From a virus: a DNA stretch of 34,340 bases. Location: the IMG/VR virus record IMGVR_UViG_3300028025_002804, positions 1-34,340 of that record, one strand, 5' to 3'. The translations under genes and the position numbers were made by a program. Positions 7,715 through 16,074 of the stretch are shown here, in pieces; the first letter of the stretch is position 1; the number at the start of each line of letters is the position of its first letter. Below the pieces are notes generated by a model, which did no database searches, was not told the origin of the DNA, and saw only the letters and a program-made list of their open reading frames with translations.

Positions 7715-8241
7715 TGGCTGGAGCAACCAACAACTTTAGTCCTAACCAGAACTGGCAGTCACTAGGCGGCAACGGTTTCATAGGCTATAACAACCAAGGT
7801 GGACAGGGTATCCCTGTTGCTCGTGGTGAACTTGACTCTATCCGTATCGGTACAGGACGTGTTCCTTCAGCCGAATACCCTGACGGTTATTTAGGAACTA
7901 TTCGTTCCCGTAGAGATGACCGTATTCTTGACTCTGTTAAGAGTCGTATTGGGCAGAAAGCCTATCAGCGTGGTGTTCACAAAGGTGAACGCATTGAGCC
8001 TTCAATGTATTTCTGGTCACCAGAGTTTAATGACCAAATGGGCATCCAACGCCAATCTAAAGCCAAGTATGACGCTAAGGCTGGTGTTTGGCGTGTACCT
8101 AAGGCTGGACCTCAGTTCCAGTTAACTCCTGCTCCTCATCTAGTTAACGATGGCAAGGCAAATACTGTTGCTAATGAGCCTAACGCCATGAACATGATTC
8201 GTGCCGCTCAACTAGCATACTTAAAGCCAGTGTGGAGATAG
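7714..8241 (+). CDS. hypothetical protein, 175 aa
   Basis: TAATG junction with the previous gene. Asn/Gly-rich N-terminus (NQNWQSLGGNGFIGYNNQGG), a basic middle, and a conserved-looking YFWSPEFNDQMGI stretch. No catalytic motif. The neighbouring proteins share this Gly, Asn, Pro-rich style, suggesting they belong to one complex or particle. Confidence 0.7.
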   Translation: MAGATNNFSPNQNWQSLGGNGFIGYNNQGGQGIPVARGELDSIRIGTGRVPSAEYPDGYLGTIRSRRDDRILDSVKSRIGQKAYQRGVHKGERIEPSMYFWSPEFNDQMGIQRQSKAKYDAKAGVWRVPKAGPQFQLTPAPHLVNDGKANTVANEPNAMNMIRAAQLAYLKPVWR

Positions 8242-8242
8242 C

Positions 8243-8617
8243 ATGGGTGCGTCTTATTCATTTGATGGTCGTTATGACTATACCAAGCCTTGGGTAAATA
8301 CCCCACAAGAAAACGTAGAGGCATTACCTCCAAAATGGAGTTACAACGGGCCATGGGCATCGAACATGGAGCGTTTAACTCAGCAAGCGTTAATGGCGGC
8401 AACACTTCCTGGAGCAGTCCTACAGGAACAGGTTAGACCTCCATTACCTCAGATTAGACTTTTCCCTGACCGTTTTGGTTTCGGGAACAGATTACAACCT
8501 GATATCAACGATGTGATTTCGTTGGACAGAGTTTATACGGAACCTAGAGTTTCGTGGTACAGCGGAAGCCCAGCAGGGTATTCTGGTAGCAGCAGAGATA
8601 GTTTAGGAAGTAACTAA
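8243..8617 (+). CDS. hypothetical protein, 124 aa
   Basis: GGAG at 8233-8236 precedes the ATG. Aromatic- and Pro-rich (YDYTKPWVNTPQ, RLFPDRFGFGNRL), with a Ser/Gly tail (SPAGYSGSSRDSLGSN). Unrecognised. Stop overlaps the next start as TAATG. Confidence 0.65.
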   Translation: MGASYSFDGRYDYTKPWVNTPQENVEALPPKWSYNGPWASNMERLTQQALMAATLPGAVLQEQVRPPLPQIRLFPDRFGFGNRLQPDINDVISLDRVYTEPRVSWYSGSPAGYSGSSRDSLGSN

Positions 8618-9456
8618 TGGCAGAACAACCAATGCCTACCCCTTCAAGAGGTAAAGGTAACTATGTAGTGGGTCGCCCATACCTTAAAGGCGGTGTAGGT
8701 AACGAAACTCCTAAGGCACTACGAGGTGTAAGCAAAGGAGATGCTCCTGGCATCGTAGACGACCTTAATGCCGAAGCATCATACAATGATTGGTCTAACC
8801 ACAAAGCATCTGGCCACCTAAACGAACTTCACCAGTCACTAGAATACTTACACCAAGGTGCCGAAAGCCGTGGTGCAGCAGTACTAAAGAGCCGTGTAGG
8901 AGAACTAGCGGACATTAGAAGCAAACACGGATTTACTTTGCATGAAGATGTTACTAATGGCGTTAGGGAAATTGCTGACCGTCTAAGCACAATGGACGTT
9001 TCATCTCTGCCAGACCACGCAAAGCCTCACCATGCCGCAGCACTAGAAGCAGCCAATAACTTTCTGAGAACAGCAGAACCTGTTCACACTACCGAAGATT
9101 CCTCTAACTATTATTCACAGCAAAAGAAAGATGCCGCTAAAACATCTATCATGATTGAGCCAGAGTATCGTGCCAATATTTACGACTACCCGCACTCTAG
9201 GACAGACGAGGCCCCAGTCCCAAAGAATGAGCCTTTGAGCGAAACAGCGTCAATTGGTTCTAATGGTGAAGTGTCTATGGGAACCGCAAGACGCCAAAGT
9301 TGGCTAGACATGATGAAGTCAACTCCTAGTGGTAAATACGCACTAAGAGCACAAGGCAAACTACCTGATTACGAAGCATCTCGTACTCCTGAACAAATTG
9401 CCGCTAAGGCCGCTGCCCGTAAGGCTAAAAATGCTGCTAAGAAAGCAGGTAACTAA
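8617..9456 (+). CDS. hypothetical protein, 279 aa
   Basis: Helical and hydrophilic. Residues about 55-155 are rich in His and Ala (HLNELHQSLEYLHQGAESR; DHAKPHHAAALEAANN); the C-terminus is an Ala/Lys helix (AAKAAARKAKNAAKKAGN), a type that binds DNA or RNA nonspecifically. No family recognised. Overlaps both neighbours as TAATG. Confidence 0.7.
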   Translation: MAEQPMPTPSRGKGNYVVGRPYLKGGVGNETPKALRGVSKGDAPGIVDDLNAEASYNDWSNHKASGHLNELHQSLEYLHQGAESRGAAVLKSRVGELADIRSKHGFTLHEDVTNGVREIADRLSTMDVSSLPDHAKPHHAAALEAANNFLRTAEPVHTTEDSSNYYSQQKKDAAKTSIMIEPEYRANIYDYPHSRTDEAPVPKNEPLSETASIGSNGEVSMGTARRQSWLDMMKSTPSGKYALRAQGKLPDYEASRTPEQIAAKAAARKAKNAAKKAGN

Positions 9457-10571
9457 TGCCTGAGAGTTATGAAGAAAGACGTGCCAGACGTGCAAGTCGT
9501 GCCGCATCAAATGAGCGTGACCCAGAGAAGTTAAAGCAGTGGTACGAACTTGCTGCTGAAGGTGCACCAGATTTGGACATTAAACCAGAAGACCCTGATA
9601 AAGAAATTCAAGCGTCTGCCCGTGAAATTGCTGCTCCAAGGAAAGAAAGAAAGCGTGCTGCGTCCACTGGTGGCGGTGGCGGTGCTCCTCTAGACGAAAA
9701 CATTATTGTTCCTGAAGCAGGAACAGCAATTGACGTTAAATCAAATAGAAACTTAAAACCTTTAACTCCATTAGGTAAAGATAAGCACAAACTTATTTAC
9801 GCAAGAACGGAAGCCACAAGAACTGCCCAAAGCAAAGGCAGAGAAACACCTACTCAAGAAGAACTTGATTATCACGGTAAAGAGTGGGATGCAATGCCAG
9901 CCGAAGAGCAGTACCATTGGCAACAAAGCCCGCATGGCAAGAAGGCTACAGCGGAAGCAATTGCAAACCCTGAATCTGTTGGAAAAGCCAGACAAACAGC
10001 AGCACAAGAGAATCTTGCAGGACGAGTCCATGAAGCAGAAGTTAAAAGACCTAAGATTGTGGCAGCAGCATTTGATTCTCCTGAAGCGGCTAAAACTTTT
10101 CAAACATCAGGAGTATTAAATGATGAAGACGGCAACCCAGAACGTGACTGGAGAAAACCTTGGAATCTAGTTAAGATAACTAGTTTACAAGAACGTAATG
10201 TAAATTCCAGATACCAGCACATCTTAGGTAAAGCCCTACACACAGACCCTCAACATCATCAAGCACTTAGCGACCACATTGATGAGTTAATTAACCGTTC
10301 AAACTCTAGTGCTCCAGCACATCTCCAAGGCAATCAGTTTAACGTTAAAGACGGTTTGGCTAATGCTGCCAAAGAATCGTTGGCACGTTCTGCAATGGCT
10401 CATGCTTTAGGTATGAAGGACGCTGCTATCAGCCACTTTAGAACCGCAGTGACTCATGCAGGTGATTTAGCCCAAGCAGTCCATGGGGTTAATAGTCAGC
10501 CACTTAATGACTGGGATAACCAAGAAGGTATCCAGTCTAAATACGTTAAGTCAGTAAACGAGGCTAAATAA
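9456..10571 (+). CDS. hypothetical helical protein, 371 aa
   Basis: Highly charged. The N-terminus MPESYEERRARRASRAAS is related to that of the 90-residue protein at 11670. A Gly-rich linker (STGGGGGAPLDE) lies near residue 71. The C-terminal 150 residues contain His-rich helices (GKALHTDPQHHQALSDHIDE). Codons and repeats look like its neighbours. No enzymatic motif seen. TAATG junction upstream. Confidence 0.7.
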   Translation: MPESYEERRARRASRAASNERDPEKLKQWYELAAEGAPDLDIKPEDPDKEIQASAREIAAPRKERKRAASTGGGGGAPLDENIIVPEAGTAIDVKSNRNLKPLTPLGKDKHKLIYARTEATRTAQSKGRETPTQEELDYHGKEWDAMPAEEQYHWQQSPHGKKATAEAIANPESVGKARQTAAQENLAGRVHEAEVKRPKIVAAAFDSPEAAKTFQTSGVLNDEDGNPERDWRKPWNLVKITSLQERNVNSRYQHILGKALHTDPQHHQALSDHIDELINRSNSSAPAHLQGNQFNVKDGLANAAKESLARSAMAHALGMKDAAISHFRTAVTHAGDLAQAVHGVNSQPLNDWDNQEGIQSKYVKSVNEAK

Positions 10572-10573
10572 CA

Positions 10574-10771
10574 ATGAAGCCAGTACCTAACCGAGCGGGT
10601 AAGAGGGTTGGGAAAATCGATGTTCAAGGTGCCAAGTTAAGGGCCGAAAGAGCAGCGTTAAATGCGGCTAGTGGTAAGTTTGCCACAGGAGCACAGGGCA
10701 ATCCTGGAACCAAGCGTGCCAGAACTCGTAGTGCATCCAAGAACAAGGCAATCAGAGAGGACCTGTCATAA
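10574..10771 (+). CDS. small highly basic protein, 65 aa
   Basis: About one quarter Arg or Lys (GTKRARTRSASKNKAIRED at the C-terminal end), suggesting binding to nucleic acid. Its N-terminus MKPVPNRAG is shared with the protein at 11228 (MEPVPNRAP). Starts 2 bases after the preceding stop. Unrecognised. Confidence 0.6.
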   Translation: MKPVPNRAGKRVGKIDVQGAKLRAERAALNAASGKFATGAQGNPGTKRARTRSASKNKAIREDLS

Positions 10772-10971
10772 TGCTTGATGGAGATGGAATGGAAACCTTA
10801 GAGTTACAGGCATACAAAATCGCCCAAAATGCTACAATGTATAGAGGGTCAGCACCATGTCCGTTATGCGGCGTGATTGTTAATCCTGTAGAGTTTATGT
10901 ATAACAAGGGGTTATGTTCTCCTTGTAAAGAAACTCGTTTGAGTAACCGAATTAAAGGAAAGATGGCATAA
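10771..10971 (+). CDS. zinc-finger protein, 66 aa
   Basis: Two CxxC knuckles, C30/C33 (CPLC) and C49/C52 (CSPC), form a small treble-clef or ribbon site, followed by a basic tail LSNRIKGKMA. TAATG junctions at both ends. A second in-frame ATG at 10789 would remove six residues before the fold. Function unknown. Confidence 0.65.
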   Translation: MLDGDGMETLELQAYKIAQNATMYRGSAPCPLCGVIVNPVEFMYNKGLCSPCKETRLSNRIKGKMA

Positions 10972-11228
10972 TGCTAGTTAATTCAAACCGCACTGGCCCT
11001 AAAGACATGACCTCGTTGGCAATGGCTGCCCAGTCTTATCGCAAGTTGCGTGAAAGTCAGGAAGCAGTTCAGGCTGGTAACCCTAGAGCACAGGGTGCAG
11101 TTGATGATGCCTTTGAAGAGTTGGCTGAGATGCACCGCCACCCTGAAACTGGTGCAGTTGACGCCGCAGGATTGCAGAACACCCTAGAGTACTTTAAGTC
11201 CCACTACGCAAAAGGAAAGTCAGTCTAA
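10971..11228 (+). CDS. hypothetical helical protein, 85 aa
   Basis: Predicted all-helical (MAAQSYRKLRESQEAVQAG, VDDAFEELAEMHRH, AGLQNTLEYFKSHYAK), with an N-terminal MLVNSNRTGP that loosely echoes the NRA motif of its neighbours at 10574 and 11228. TAATG junctions at both ends. Unrecognised. Confidence 0.6.
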   Translation: MLVNSNRTGPKDMTSLAMAAQSYRKLRESQEAVQAGNPRAQGAVDDAFEELAEMHRHPETGAVDAAGLQNTLEYFKSHYAKGKSV

Positions 11229-11452
11229 TGGAACCAGTACCTAACAGAGCCCCTGCTGCGTATACCCCAGACCAGTCAGCATGGCTAGAAGAAGCCCACA
11301 AATTTACAAGCAAAATGACTAGCAAAGCAAAAGTTAGTCAAAATTTTGAGTCATTAATGGAACTATCTAACCGAGGTGCAGGGTTATTTGGTGATGGAGT
11401 AAAGGCTAGTGACCATTTACTGAAGTATAAAGCCTCAAGAAAGAAGAAGTAA
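11228..11452 (+). CDS. hypothetical basic protein, 74 aa
   Basis: Begins MEPVPNRAPAAYTPDQSAW, sharing the M-x-PVPNRA start with the protein at 10574; the rest differs. Helical and basic, ending KYKASRKKK. Starts at a TAATG junction. Unrecognised. Confidence 0.6.
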   Translation: MEPVPNRAPAAYTPDQSAWLEEAHKFTSKMTSKAKVSQNFESLMELSNRGAGLFGDGVKASDHLLKYKASRKKK

Positions 11453-11454
11453 TC

Positions 11455-11667
11455 ATGGCAGTTAACACATCACGTTCAATGAACAAGAGCCTTACAGAAG
11501 GTGCAACTGACGGTAAGTACCGTAAGGTTCGCCCAGACACTGAGGTAGGAGACCTAGCAGGTCACGAGAAGTTGGTTGATGACCGTCAGAGCCTTCACCC
11601 ATTCTTCGGATATGGTTTCACTACTAGTGAATACCCTACCGAGGCTCGTGCAGTTCCAGGAAAGTAA
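11455..11667 (+). CDS. hypothetical protein, 70 aa
   Basis: Hydrophilic chain with a DDRQSLHPFFGYGFTTSEYP segment in the middle; no cysteines. Starts 2 bases after the preceding stop. Unrecognised, supported by continuity of the gene run and by the RBS-like AAGAAG just upstream. Confidence 0.6.
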   Translation: MAVNTSRSMNKSLTEGATDGKYRKVRPDTEVGDLAGHEKLVDDRQSLHPFFGYGFTTSEYPTEARAVPGK

Positions 11668-11669
11668 TC

Positions 11670-11942
11670 ATGCCAGAATCAGCATACGAAAGAGCACGTC
11701 GCCACTCACAGGCGTCTGAGTTTCCTTATGGAGTAGTAGAAGACAGGCATGGTAACGTCAATCCTAGAATGTTATCTTGCGATAATTGCGGTGATTACAA
11801 AGAACCTGACCAAATGGTGCACACCACCGACAACGAGATTAACCCTATTGGCGATACTCTGTGCCCAACTTGTCACGAAGATGCCACTGAGCCAAACCCT
11901 GAAATTGTGGAAAGACGTAGCGGCGGCTATCCAACTATTTAA
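11670..11942 (+). CDS. zinc-ribbon protein, 90 aa
   Basis: C37/C40 (CDNC) and C65/C68 (CPTC) form a zinc ribbon. The N-terminus MPESAYERARRHSQAS resembles MPESYEERRARRASRAAS at 9456, suggesting a duplicated signal or binding segment. The C-terminus is acidic and Pro-rich. Last gene before a 24-base gap with a fresh RBS. Confidence 0.65.
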   Translation: MPESAYERARRHSQASEFPYGVVEDRHGNVNPRMLSCDNCGDYKEPDQMVHTTDNEINPIGDTLCPTCHEDATEPNPEIVERRSGGYPTI

Positions 11943-11966
11943 CCCAACACTAATAAGGAGCATAAA

Positions 11967-12536
11967 TTGGCAGAAGAATTCAAACCCGTAATCGGGTCTA
12001 AACCTATTGACGGACCTATCATCCGTCTACTCGTATGTCTAGTCTGTGAAACTATTGAAGAACTCCCAGACTACGAGGGTCCAGTCCAATACGACTATCT
12101 CCTAGAAATCTCCGTAGAGAAGCACAAGTTTCCGTCAGGTGAAGAGCACAAGGGCCGTTTGTTTAAAGTTCCAGTTAAATCTTGGGCTAACAGCAAAGAC
12201 AAGAAAGAAATCCTTGACCAGTTGAAGGCTGGTGGGTCAAGAGGGTTAGATGAACTAGACCCTGAAAAGAAATTTTACGAAACTAAAATGACATTCGCTC
12301 AAGAAGCAATGTCTTGCTGGGAAAAACACAATCGTGTAACCCTGTCCACTGGATGCGAAGACTACGAGTCTCCGTCTAAACGCCTACTACCTGACACTGC
12401 TAAAGAGCGTGGAGAGTTAGGTTTACCAAAGCCTGAACACCTACAAGGTCCAAAGGTGTTCTCATGTCACTTCTGCCCATATCACGGGCAGGTTATCCAA
12501 CGTCGCCGTCAGATTGCTGGCCTCTACAACAAATAA
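11967..12536 (+). CDS. hypothetical protein with two Cys pairs, 189 aa
   Basis: TTG start at 11967, supported by AAGGAG at 11955-11960 and no in-frame ATG before the fold. C24/C27 (CLVC) near the N-terminus and C167/C170 with His168 and His173 (CHFCPYH) near the C-terminus could form one zinc site bringing the ends together. A basic tail QRRRQIAGLYNK follows. No family named with confidence. Confidence 0.75.
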   Translation: MAEEFKPVIGSKPIDGPIIRLLVCLVCETIEELPDYEGPVQYDYLLEISVEKHKFPSGEEHKGRLFKVPVKSWANSKDKKEILDQLKAGGSRGLDELDPEKKFYETKMTFAQEAMSCWEKHNRVTLSTGCEDYESPSKRLLPDTAKERGELGLPKPEHLQGPKVFSCHFCPYHGQVIQRRRQIAGLYNK

Positions 12537-12544
12537 GGAGTATA

Positions 12545-12658
12545 ATGGCTAAAGCAAAAGGTGCCACTAATGACAAACGTCAAAACGGTAAAGCATCAAA
12601 GAAGAGACCAAAAAGATTCGACGCAATCAAGCGTCGCCTAGTAAACAAGGAGCAGTAA
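12545..12658 (+). CDS. very basic micropeptide, 37 aa
   Basis: Preceded by AAGGAG at 12535-12540 and ending in a TAATG junction. About 40% Lys or Arg (KASKKRPKRFDAIKRRL), expected to bind nucleic acid or a negatively charged partner. Starts at the ATG with the RBS rather than the longer frame that runs into the previous gene. Confidence 0.6.
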   Translation: MAKAKGATNDKRQNGKASKKRPKRFDAIKRRLVNKEQ

Positions 12659-12960
12659 TGGCAGTAGAAACCTATTTCCTATTAACCGTAAATGAAGACG
12701 GAACACTAACCTCATACACAGAGATTCCAGAAGAACTACCAGAGCAGAAGCGTGTAGCAACTAACTGGGATGTGTACACAACTGCAAAGCAGATTGTGGA
12801 AGAGTTTGACCGTCAGTTGTTGGTTGACCGAGTTGTTCAGGGTGTCGTAAATGTGTTGATACCTCAAGCACCAGTTGAGCCACCTACCACCAAGGCAAAA
12901 GTTAAAGATGCCCTAAAAGAACGTGGCATTGACCCTGAAAGTACAGCCTCAGCCGAATAA
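12658..12960 (+). CDS. hypothetical protein, 100 aa
   Basis: Two N-terminal strands (TYFLLTVNEDGTLTSY) followed by a long helix (YTTAKQIVEEFDRQLLVDRVVQGVVNVL) and an extended acidic tail. TAATG start. Unrecognised. Confidence 0.65.
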   Translation: MAVETYFLLTVNEDGTLTSYTEIPEELPEQKRVATNWDVYTTAKQIVEEFDRQLLVDRVVQGVVNVLIPQAPVEPPTTKAKVKDALKERGIDPESTASAE

Positions 12961-12969
12961 ACTAGTACC

Positions 12970-13875
12970 ATGACTATTTCTGGTGCTGGTAATCCTACCT
13001 CGTATTTTAGTACGCCTAGCACGGAGTTAGACCCTCAGTTATTTCAGGGGCGTCAACTTCGTGATTGGGTGCGTACAGGTATTGTCAGCATGTTGCAGGA
13101 TTACCTGCACCAGAAGTTTCGTCATTCAGAACTGTGGGCACACCCATGGTTAGCAGGTAGTGGCGTATCGTATCAGTGGTCAGCCGCTAGACAGCCAGGG
13201 GACCTTGATTGTCTTGTAGGTGTAAATTTCACACAATTCCGTCAAGCCAACCCAGAGTACAAAGGCCTAACCGATAAACAGGTTTCAGCAGAAATCAACG
13301 AAGGGTTCAGAGCAGACCTACAGCCTCAAACAGAGGACTGGAACGGGTACGAACTAACGTTTTACGTTAACCCTACAGGCACAGACATCCGCAACATTAA
13401 GCCATACGCAGCGTACGACCTGAAGTACAACGAATGGACAGTCACACCAGACCCAACACAAACAGCCCCAGTAAAACCTGAGTGGGATTCTGTCGTTGAT
13501 AACGATTACGAATTAGCCAGCAAAGCCCACGTCAGATTCACCGCAGCCCTGTCGGACCTACAAGATACCCGTAACGGAGCAAGCCAGCGTAACGCTGAAG
13601 CCAGATTAAATGCAGCCGCACAGCAGGGCAACGCTCTGTATGAAGAGATTCATGGCAATCGTGCAATGGCGTTTTCGTCAACAGGTGAAGGATACAACGA
13701 TTTTAACAATTACCGTTGGCAAGCAGGTAAGCGTACAGGAACAGTAGATACTCTTAGAGCAATCCGTAAGTACTCCGACGACATGACTAAGACCAGACAG
13801 GCAGCAACCTACGGGGTAGAGTTGCCTGATACAGACACATTAATCCGCAGAGCCGCATTGTATAGGGCTAAATAG
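12970..13875 (+). CDS. nucleotidyltransferase-like protein, 301 aa
   Basis: Residues 62-85 (AGSGVSYQW...GDLDCLVGV) fit the polymerase-beta nucleotidyltransferase signature hG-S-x(n)-Dh-Dh, with G63-S64 and D78/D80; a third acid may be in GYELTFYV. The rest is helical with a likely coiled coil around 190-220. If correct, it would transfer a nucleotide to an RNA, protein or small molecule; the substrate is unknown. No RBS is obvious and the start is 9 bases after the preceding stop. A structural role remains possible. Confidence 0.6.
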   Translation: MTISGAGNPTSYFSTPSTELDPQLFQGRQLRDWVRTGIVSMLQDYLHQKFRHSELWAHPWLAGSGVSYQWSAARQPGDLDCLVGVNFTQFRQANPEYKGLTDKQVSAEINEGFRADLQPQTEDWNGYELTFYVNPTGTDIRNIKPYAAYDLKYNEWTVTPDPTQTAPVKPEWDSVVDNDYELASKAHVRFTAALSDLQDTRNGASQRNAEARLNAAAQQGNALYEEIHGNRAMAFSSTGEGYNDFNNYRWQAGKRTGTVDTLRAIRKYSDDMTKTRQAATYGVELPDTDTLIRRAALYRAK

Positions 13876-13973
13876 TGTCCCTGTTGGAGAACTGTCGGAT
13901 GTGTGGACATGAACTGTATCAAGAAATGTGTGTGGTAGACGATTGCAAATGTGATTGTTTGGCCGCAGATTAG
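13875..13973 (+). CDS. Cys-rich micropeptide, 32 aa
   Basis: GTG start sharing its first base with the preceding TAG. The peptide holds six cysteines (CRMCGHELYQEM, then CVVDDCKCDC), a metal-binding pattern. The next gene begins 7 bases after its stop with GGAAATA between. No strong RBS, so moderate support. Confidence 0.45.
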   Translation: MSLLENCRMCGHELYQEMCVVDDCKCDCLAAD

Positions 13974-13979
13974 GAAATA

Positions 13980-14465
13980 ATGCAAATACTCGTAGAACTA
14001 GAAGGCGTACTAAGAGGTCAAAGAGATGAACCTATAGCCGCTGGCATCATTCTAACCGCCCAGTTAGCCGCCTATAATCAAATCATTTTCATCACCGAAC
14101 TGTCTCAGGTTGAGGCAGAACAGTGGATTAACACCAACAAGGTAGTCGATTACGACCTGTTAGTTGATTCACACATTTCCCTAGTTGATGAGCCGTTGAA
14201 GCAACGGCAGTTAAAGTACGCACGTGCCAGAGGCAACGTAGACTTAGTTATCACTAATGACCCATCATTTTGGGCGTTTGCATTTGAGCAGGGCATCCCT
14301 TGCATGATGTTTGGTGTTCCCTCCTATACCCGCCCAGAGTTCCGCCCAGATGCCCCTAGAAGAGTTAGGGCATGGGCAGACATTGAAGCCGCCATTGCCA
14401 AGCAGAACGAACTAAGAACTAAAGACGTTCGTTTAACCCGTACTGAAACGACTAAGTTCGAATGA
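13980..14465 (+). CDS. HAD-like protein lacking the canonical aspartates
   Basis: N-terminal ILVELEGVLRG resembles HAD motif I (hhhDxDGVL) but has Glu at both acid positions (6 and 8), and DLVITNDPSFWAFAFEQGIPCMMFG at about 88-112 fits the last Rossmann strand and loop (motif IV region). HAD proteins are phosphatases or phosphoglucomutases; loss of the nucleophilic Asp suggests a binding or regulatory role, if the family is right. Stop overlaps the next start by 4 bases. Confidence 0.5.
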   Translation: MQILVELEGVLRGQRDEPIAAGIILTAQLAAYNQIIFITELSQVEAEQWINTNKVVDYDLLVDSHISLVDEPLKQRQLKYARARGNVDLVITNDPSFWAFAFEQGIPCMMFGVPSYTRPEFRPDAPRRVRAWADIEAAIAKQNELRTKDVRLTRTETTKFE

Positions 14466-15964
14466 TTGTATTCGGTGGCGTAGAGATTCCATCTAACCGA
14501 ACCCTGTTGGAACGTAATGGAGTTACAAATGTAATGTTAAATTACTGGGGTCTCCGTAAGCGTGGTTTGCCTAAGACTAAAGCGTATTTAATTGGCGAGC
14601 ATTTCCTCCCTGAGACTAAGGTATGGGTAGATTCAGGAGCCACCCAAGCAGACAAAGCCAACCTATCTAAAGCCGAATTAGAGGCGTATGCCGCTGATTA
14701 TGAAGAGTTTATTTCCCTGAACTATGACCGTATTGAAGGCTGGATTGAGTTTGATTCACAAGTTATGGGATTTGATTGGATTTTAAAACAGCGTGACGCA
14801 TTTGAAAATGACCCAAAGTTGTGGGTAGTTTGGCACGGAAAGTACGGAGCCAATCTGTTGCAGAGATGGGCATCAGAGTACCAGAACATAGCCATACCTA
14901 ATGACGCAATAGAAGCAACACTGAACCTAGCCACAATCACCAGAAACCTAAAGAGGTCTAGTGGAGTTAAGTTCCATGCGTTAGCAACAGCCAAGCCAGA
15001 TAATCTCCGACAGATTCCATTTGATACCACCAGCACCCTGTCATGGTTAAGTCCAATGCGTAGAGGCGAAACCATCATATGGGATGGTAGTAAACTGGTA
15101 CGGTACCCAAAAAGCATGAAAGCCCAAGCACGCCTCCGTTACAAATCCGTAGTAGAACGTGCAGGGTTAGATTTTCAGAAGTTCGTTTCAGACGACACAT
15201 TAGAGGCAACAAGAGTTGCAATATGGTCGTATTTACAGTTAGAGGCAAATGTGGACAAAGATAAACCAGACCTAAGAGTCATACAAGGTGGCAAAAAACC
15301 ACCAATAGTATCTGATAACAATGATGACACCCTATACAGTGGTTTGATGGAATTAGGGGGGGTAGGTTCTGATAACAGTGTGGTTGACATGCGGAATTTT
15401 GAACGTGCAGAAGTGGTGCAAAGAGACCCTCAAGAGATGACTGCCATGCCTGTTTTCGGGTATGAAATGAAGACTGTTGTAGAGAATCAAGATGGTCGTG
15501 ATGTACTAAAACAAGTACCAGTTGTGAACGCCCAAGGAGCAAGTTTACGTCAGTGCGACACCTGTTTTGTGGCAGCAAATTGCCCTGCATTTAAACCTCA
15601 AAACACATGTGCGTTCAACCTGCCAGTAGAAGTAAAAACACCTGAACAGTTGAAGTCATTGAACACCGCAATGTTAGAGATGCAAGCCCAGAGAGTAGCA
15701 TTTATGCGGTTTGCAGAAGAAACCAATGGTGGATACGCAGACCCTAACCTATCTCAAGAGATGGACAGATATTTCAAAATGTTAGAGAAGTTGAAGGCGT
15801 TAGATGAGAACAAAGAATTCATTCAAATCACCGCTCAACGCAGTGCAGGTCAGGGTGTATTGAGTGCCATTTTTGGTGACAGAGTTCAAGCCGCAAAAGA
15901 GATTCAACCAGTGATTTCTGAAGAACAAACCACCATGATTATCAAGCAACAGATGGAAGAATAG
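14462..15964 (+). CDS. TGT/DpdA-like protein with C-terminal Cys cluster, 500 aa
   Basis: Residues about 40-215 look like the TIM barrel of tRNA-guanine transglycosylases and phage DpdA: VWVDSGA (55-60), WVVWHGK, IAIPN, then FHALATAKPDNL (171-182) and IPFDTTSTLSW with D188, where TGT carries its catalytic Asp. DpdA inserts 7-deazaguanine bases into phage DNA. No preQ0 pathway gene (folE, queD, queE, queC) lies in this window. The C-terminal part has C365-x2-C368-x5-C374-x8-C383, suggesting a metal or Fe-S site, and a helical tail. Assignment rests on motif order seen by eye. Confidence 0.55.
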   Translation: MIVFGGVEIPSNRTLLERNGVTNVMLNYWGLRKRGLPKTKAYLIGEHFLPETKVWVDSGATQADKANLSKAELEAYAADYEEFISLNYDRIEGWIEFDSQVMGFDWILKQRDAFENDPKLWVVWHGKYGANLLQRWASEYQNIAIPNDAIEATLNLATITRNLKRSSGVKFHALATAKPDNLRQIPFDTTSTLSWLSPMRRGETIIWDGSKLVRYPKSMKAQARLRYKSVVERAGLDFQKFVSDDTLEATRVAIWSYLQLEANVDKDKPDLRVIQGGKKPPIVSDNNDDTLYSGLMELGGVGSDNSVVDMRNFERAEVVQRDPQEMTAMPVFGYEMKTVVENQDGRDVLKQVPVVNAQGASLRQCDTCFVAANCPAFKPQNTCAFNLPVEVKTPEQLKSLNTAMLEMQAQRVAFMRFAEETNGGYADPNLSQEMDRYFKMLEKLKALDENKEFIQITAQRSAGQGVLSAIFGDRVQAAKEIQPVISEEQTTMIIKQQMEE

Positions 15965-15970
15965 TATCTG

Positions 15971-16017
15971 ATAACATCTCAGCATGTTATTCGGAACATG
16001 GTTCCCCCCAATATTGG
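15971..16017. promoter_or_regulatory. three consecutive inverted repeats before the reductase gene
   Basis: ATAACAT-CTCAGC-ATGTTAT (15971-15990), GGAAC-ATG-GTTCC (15993-16005) and the palindrome CCAATATTGG (16008-16017) follow one another within 47 bases. They may terminate the upstream operon or bind a regulator of the ribonucleotide reductase promoter just downstream. No poly-T run is present. Confidence 0.45.
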
Positions 16018-16025
16018 CATAAAAT

Positions 16026-16054
16026 TTGCGAAGTTAGTAGAAGGTCTGTAGGCT
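16026..16054 (+). promoter_or_regulatory. candidate sigma-A promoter for ribonucleotide reductase
   Basis: TTGCGA (16026-16031) and TAGGCT (16049-16054) are separated by 17 bp, fitting an actinobacterial housekeeping promoter (TTGnnn, TAnnnT). Transcription would start near 16061, giving a leader of about 60 bases. Not tested. Confidence 0.4.
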
Positions 16055-16074
16055 ATTCTACGAGACAATAGAAC

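Noticed and set aside
13876-13979. tRNA or other RNA in the gap before the HAD-like gene
   Set aside because: No cloverleaf or T-arm consensus is seen; a Cys-rich micropeptide frame explains the gap better.
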